Shown here piece by piece: positions 61,532 through 64,000 of a DNA stretch of 64,000 nt (positions within the stretch are counted from its first letter, which is position 1; each line of letters opens with the position of its first letter). A program made the position numbers and the translations under genes. The notes under the pieces were generated by a model. The model made no database searches. It saw only the letters and a program-made list of their open reading frames with translations, and was not told the DNA's origin. The stretch comes from Gordonia insulae (GTDB lineage: Bacteria > Actinomycetota > Actinomycetes > Mycobacteriales > Mycobacteriaceae), in NCBI RefSeq assembly GCF_003855095.1, contig NZ_CP033972.1, positions 3,162,001-3,226,000 of the forward strand. The letters run 5' to 3'.

Positions 61532-62215
61532 CTATCGCGCGTCGTCGAGGGCGTGCAGATTCTTGGCGGTCGGTGACTTCGCCACCGACTCCGGGTCCGG
61601 GTACGTGCGCAGCAACCGATCAGCCGTGCCCGAGGTGGTGACGGTGAACCAGTAGTGCTCGTTGCGGTAGTGGTGGAAACGGTGGTTGCGCCAGGTCGCA
61701 CGATAGAGCCGCGACCGCGGCTTGTAGTCGGTGTGGATCAGGTAGTGCGTCCACTCGTAGACGATGCCGAGCAGACCGAGCACCACCAGGAACGTCAGGC
61801 CGCGTTCGATGCTGTCGAACACCACCAACCCGACGAACAGTGCGGCGATCAGCACCGGGATCAGGGCTCGCCAGGGGATGAAGATCAGCGGGATGTCGCG
61901 GGGATCGTTGTGGTGTTCGCGGTGTTTACGCGCCAGCAAGGTGTCGAGGGTGATCGGACCGACCCGCTTGGGCCGCCAATGCAGGATGAACACGTGGATC
62001 AGCCATTCGGCGACCGGGAACACCGCGGCCATGACGACCGGCACCAGTAGGTCCGCGAGTCCCCATCCGCCGATCCACACGCGGGCGACGACGGCCGCCA
62101 CCAGGAACACCGAGATCATCCACGGCGACGGATGCCTGACGAACTCGGCGAACGCCGAACGCAATGTCACCTTCCGGCGGGACGTCCGCGCCGTCGTGTT
62201 GACCGATTCCGACAT
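61532..62215 (-). CDS. Fatty acid hydroxylase/sterol desaturase family membrane protein
   Basis: The 227-residue protein has four TM helices and the di-iron His clusters of the superfamily: HVFILHW, KHREHHND, HYLIHTD and NHRFHHYRNEHYW. It hydroxylates or desaturates a lipid using O2. The ATG at 62215 is used; the GntR regulator gene lies 12 bp upstream in the same orientation, so both are probably in one transcript. The lipid substrate (fatty acid, sterol or carotenoid) cannot be told. Confidence 0.9.
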   Translation of the reverse strand: MSESVNTTARTSRRKVTLRSAFAEFVRHPSPWMISVFLVAAVVARVWIGGWGLADLLVPVVMAAVFPVAEWLIHVFILHWRPKRVGPITLDTLLARKHREHHNDPRDIPLIFIPWRALIPVLIAALFVGLVVFDSIERGLTFLVVLGLLGIVYEWTHYLIHTDYKPRSRLYRATWRNHRFHHYRNEHYWFTVTTSGTADRLLRTYPDPESVAKSPTAKNLHALDDAR

Positions 62216-62227
62216 CTGTTGCCTCCG

Positions 62228-62968
62228 TTACCGATTCACACCGTCTGAGGTATCGGCCGCCAGCGCCTCGCACAGTGCCAGCAGCGCCTCGGTCGCCGGC
62301 GCGAGCAGGGCGCGCGCCGCATCCTCGGCCTCGGTGGGACGGCGATCCTCGATCGCGTCGACCACCCTGCCGTACCCGGCGACATTGCCCACCTCGGGTT
62401 CGAGTACCGCGGCGAGCGCGGGCAGAGCGGGCTCGTAGGCGGCGCGCAACGAGTTGTACATCAGCCGGAACGCGATCGAATCGGCCGCGTCGATCACCCG
62501 GCTCCAGAACTCGAGCGCGATCACCTGCTGCGCGATCGGATCGGACTCGGCGGCCAGGTGCGCCACACAGTCCCGCATCGGCGCGACCGCGTCGTGGTCG
62601 GCGCGGCGCGCCGCCAGCTCGGCGACCTTGGGCCCCACCAGCGCCCGCGCCTCGACGATGGACCGCGCGACCGCGGGGTCCAGCTCTCCGTTGCGGACCA
62701 GCAGTCGCGGCAGGAGGTCGAGCCCGCCGGAGGACGCCGGGTCGAGCACCCGAGTGCCTTGCCCCTGCCGGATCGACACGAGGCCGGCACCCGCGACCCG
62801 ACGCAGCGCCTCCCGCACCGCGGGCCTCGACACCCCGAGCATCCGCGCGAGTTCCCGCTCGCTCGGCAGGGTGTCGCCCGCGGGGAGGTCCCCGGACAGC
62901 ACCCCCTCGACGATCTGCTCGTAGACATCCTCGGGGACGCTGCGGGGTGCGATCGGCTCGAACGGCAT
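62228..62968 (-). CDS. GntR-family FadR-type regulator (FCD domain)
   Basis: The 246-residue protein has an N-terminal winged HTH (residues ~13-75: TLPSERELARMLGVSRPAVR, GLVSIRQGQGTRV) and a C-terminal FCD helical effector domain with metal-site residues. The ATG at 62968 is chosen; a GTG three codons upstream is possible. A consensus FadR-like site TGGTCAGACCA (63006-63016) is 38 bp upstream, consistent with autoregulation and control of the downstream hydroxylase. The effector is probably a carboxylic acid or acyl-CoA. Confidence 0.92.
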   Translation of the reverse strand: MPFEPIAPRSVPEDVYEQIVEGVLSGDLPAGDTLPSERELARMLGVSRPAVREALRRVAGAGLVSIRQGQGTRVLDPASSGGLDLLPRLLVRNGELDPAVARSIVEARALVGPKVAELAARRADHDAVAPMRDCVAHLAAESDPIAQQVIALEFWSRVIDAADSIAFRLMYNSLRAAYEPALPALAAVLEPEVGNVAGYGRVVDAIEDRRPTEAEDAARALLAPATEALLALCEALAADTSDGVNR

Positions 62969-63005
62969 GCCGGTCACGCTACGACTCGGCGGTCAGGTGG
63001 TCAAG

Positions 63006-63016
63006 TGGTCAGACCA
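63006..63016. promoter_or_regulatory. FadR/FCD-type operator
   Basis: TGGTCAGACCA is a perfect 11-bp palindrome around one central base, of the TGGTnnnACCA form known for FadR-group GntR regulators. Tandem GTGGTCA half-sites lie immediately upstream. Confidence 0.6.
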
Positions 63017-63118
63017 GTAGGTGGCAGACCGTCGGTGGCGCTGCCGCTGTCGCCCACCACAGCCTTCGGGGATCGCGGCGGCTGCTGGCATCGGCGAAGT
63101 TCGGCCCCGTGAGCGTCC

Positions 63119-63140
63119 GCCGAGGGGATATCCCCTCGGC
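63119..63140. terminator. 22-bp perfect palindrome, probable hairpin terminator
   Basis: Half-site GCCGAGGGGAT with its exact complement forms a 9-bp GC-rich stem around ATAT. It lies 77 bp beyond the stop of the reductase gene and upstream of the GntR promoter. No T-run follows, so an operator function is also possible. The surrounding gap (62969-63216) holds no gene. Confidence 0.5.
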
Positions 63141-63216
63141 CGGCCCTGAGGGAGCAGATCTCAGCAGCCGGAAACCCGCCGACACCTCGGAAGCACCGAC
63201 CATGACCCCGGTCGGG

Positions 63217-64000
63217 TCAGCGCAAGGACTCCAGCAGCCGCAGCCAGACCTCACTGACCGTCGGATACGACGGGACCGCGTGCCACAGGCGATCGACGGT
63301 CACCTCGCCGACCACCGCGACCGTCGCCGAATGAACGAGCTCGGCGGTTTCGGCGCCGACGAACGTGGCACCGACCAGGACGTCACGCGATCGGTCGATG
63401 ACGAGCTTCGCGTGACCCGCGTAGTCGGGCGAGACGAGATAGGAGCCGGCGACCGCGATGTCCGTTTCCGCGATCACCACGTCGATACCGTCGTCGCGGG
63501 CCTGCGCCTCCGTCCGCCCGACCGAGGCCATCTCCGGCCGGGTGAACACCACCTGCGGGATGGCGTCACGATCGGCCGACGCGGTGAATCGTGCGCCGTC
63601 GAGCGGATGCCCCTCGGCGCGCGCGGCGATCACGTCGCCGGCCACGCGGCCCTGGTACTTGCCCATGTGGGTCAGTGCGACCCGCCCGTTGACGTCACCG
63701 ACGGCATAGAGCCACGGGTGACCGGGGACGCCCATGTGGTCATCCACGCGCAGCGGACCTGTGCTCTCGATGCCCAGCACGTCGAGACCGAGATCGGTTG
63801 TCGCCGGCGACCTTCCGGCGGCCACCAGGATCTCGTCGACGTCGAGCACCGAGCTGCCGGCGCCCTCGTCCACCGTCACCCGCGCCGGACCGCCGTGGAT
63901 GTGCCCGTAACCGGTGTCCGCGACGTCGGGCCGCTCGACGGCCGAGATCTGCGCACCGAACCGGATGTCGACGCCGCGCCGGGCCAGTCCCGTGGCGACC
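63217..64000 (-). CDS. Class I FAD pyridine nucleotide-disulfide oxidoreductase, 5' end outside the window
   Basis: The visible ~260 C-terminal residues contain the end of the NAD-binding domain (VLVAAGR-type strand), the second FAD motif LYAVGDVNGRVALTHMGKYQ and the dimerisation domain (PQVVFTRPEMASVGRTEAQA; VPSYPTVSEVWLRLLE). This resembles dihydrolipoamide dehydrogenase/mercuric reductase-like proteins, but the usual HAHPTxSE segment is altered to HAVPSYPTVSE, so it is probably not a true lipoamide dehydrogenase. The N-terminal FAD and redox Cys motifs lie beyond base 64000. Confidence 0.88.
   Translation of the reverse strand, partial: VATGLARRGVDIRFGAQISAVERPDVADTGYGHIHGGPARVTVDEGAGSSVLDVDEILVAAGRSPATTDLGLDVLGIESTGPLRVDDHMGVPGHPWLYAVGDVNGRVALTHMGKYQGRVAGDVIAARAEGHPLDGARFTASADRDAIPQVVFTRPEMASVGRTEAQARDDGIDVVIAETDIAVAGSYLVSPDYAGHAKLVIDRSRDVLVGATFVGAETAELVHSATVAVVGEVTVDRLWHAVPSYPTVSEVWLRLLESLR

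Overview
The window is high-GC actinobacterial DNA from a mycolic-acid-containing member of the Mycobacteriales, most likely Gordonia or a close relative. This rests on MmpL3, the arabinofuranosyltransferase AftD, an iniBAC locus, LpqI, FadA2/FabG4/HtdX and GTP-dependent PEP carboxykinase. No tRNA, rRNA, CRISPR array, prophage or intact transposon was seen. Read from left to right the conserved genes follow, in inverted order, what I recall of the M. tuberculosis Rv0243-Rv0204c segment, with several insertions. Assignments to Rv genes are from memory and were not searched.

Layout. (1) 1-3.3 kb: fadA2 (partial) divergent from fabG4-htdX, with a TetR-type operator between them. (2) 3.3-6.1 kb: dedA, a frame-broken DUF222-HNH gene flanked by short palindromes, and a TetR regulator whose own upstream region carries the same operator type. 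(3) 6.1-18.3 kb: an expanded ini (envelope-stress) locus. iniB-iniA-iniC run rightward. A leftward block holds two membrane-anchored Hsp70-like paralogs around a LuxR-type ATPase regulator that may correspond to IniR. Both hsp70-like genes share a co-linear upstream block, and one copy also lies upstream of iniB. (4) 18.3-25.4 kb: small membrane protein, lpqI, a frame-broken universal stress protein, a DUF2613 peptide and aftD. (5) 25.3-36.4 kb: surface-polymer and lipid genes: acyltransferase, DUF3068 protein, flippase-like protein, CitE-like lyase, multi-TM protein, GT4 glycosyltransferase, TetR with a disturbed 5' end, methyltransferase, FadD. (6) 36.4-44 kb: MmpS-like protein and TetR divergent from a DHA2 efflux pump, a FtsX-type ABC exporter pair and a phytase-like secreted protein. 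(7) 44-58.5 kb: pckG, two GTPase-like proteins with altered P-loops, trmB, a NYN-domain gene, mmpL3, a MacRS-like two-component system, an AI-2E family protein and a flippase-like protein. (8) 58.5-64 kb: DUF3054 protein, a lipoprotein related to penicillin-binding proteins but lacking their active-site motifs, pirin, fatty acid hydroxylase, FadR-like GntR regulator and a partial flavin disulfide reductase.

Most of the window serves the cell envelope: mycolate transport (MmpL3), arabinan synthesis (AftD), glycan recycling (LpqI), lipid or polymer export, and envelope-stress response (ini locus). The best candidate for an undescribed system is the ini locus with its paired Hsp70-like membrane proteins. 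Three genes (4.7, 20.4 and 33.1 kb) are each restored by adding one base at a G/C homopolymer, so sequencing error must be excluded before they are called pseudogenes.
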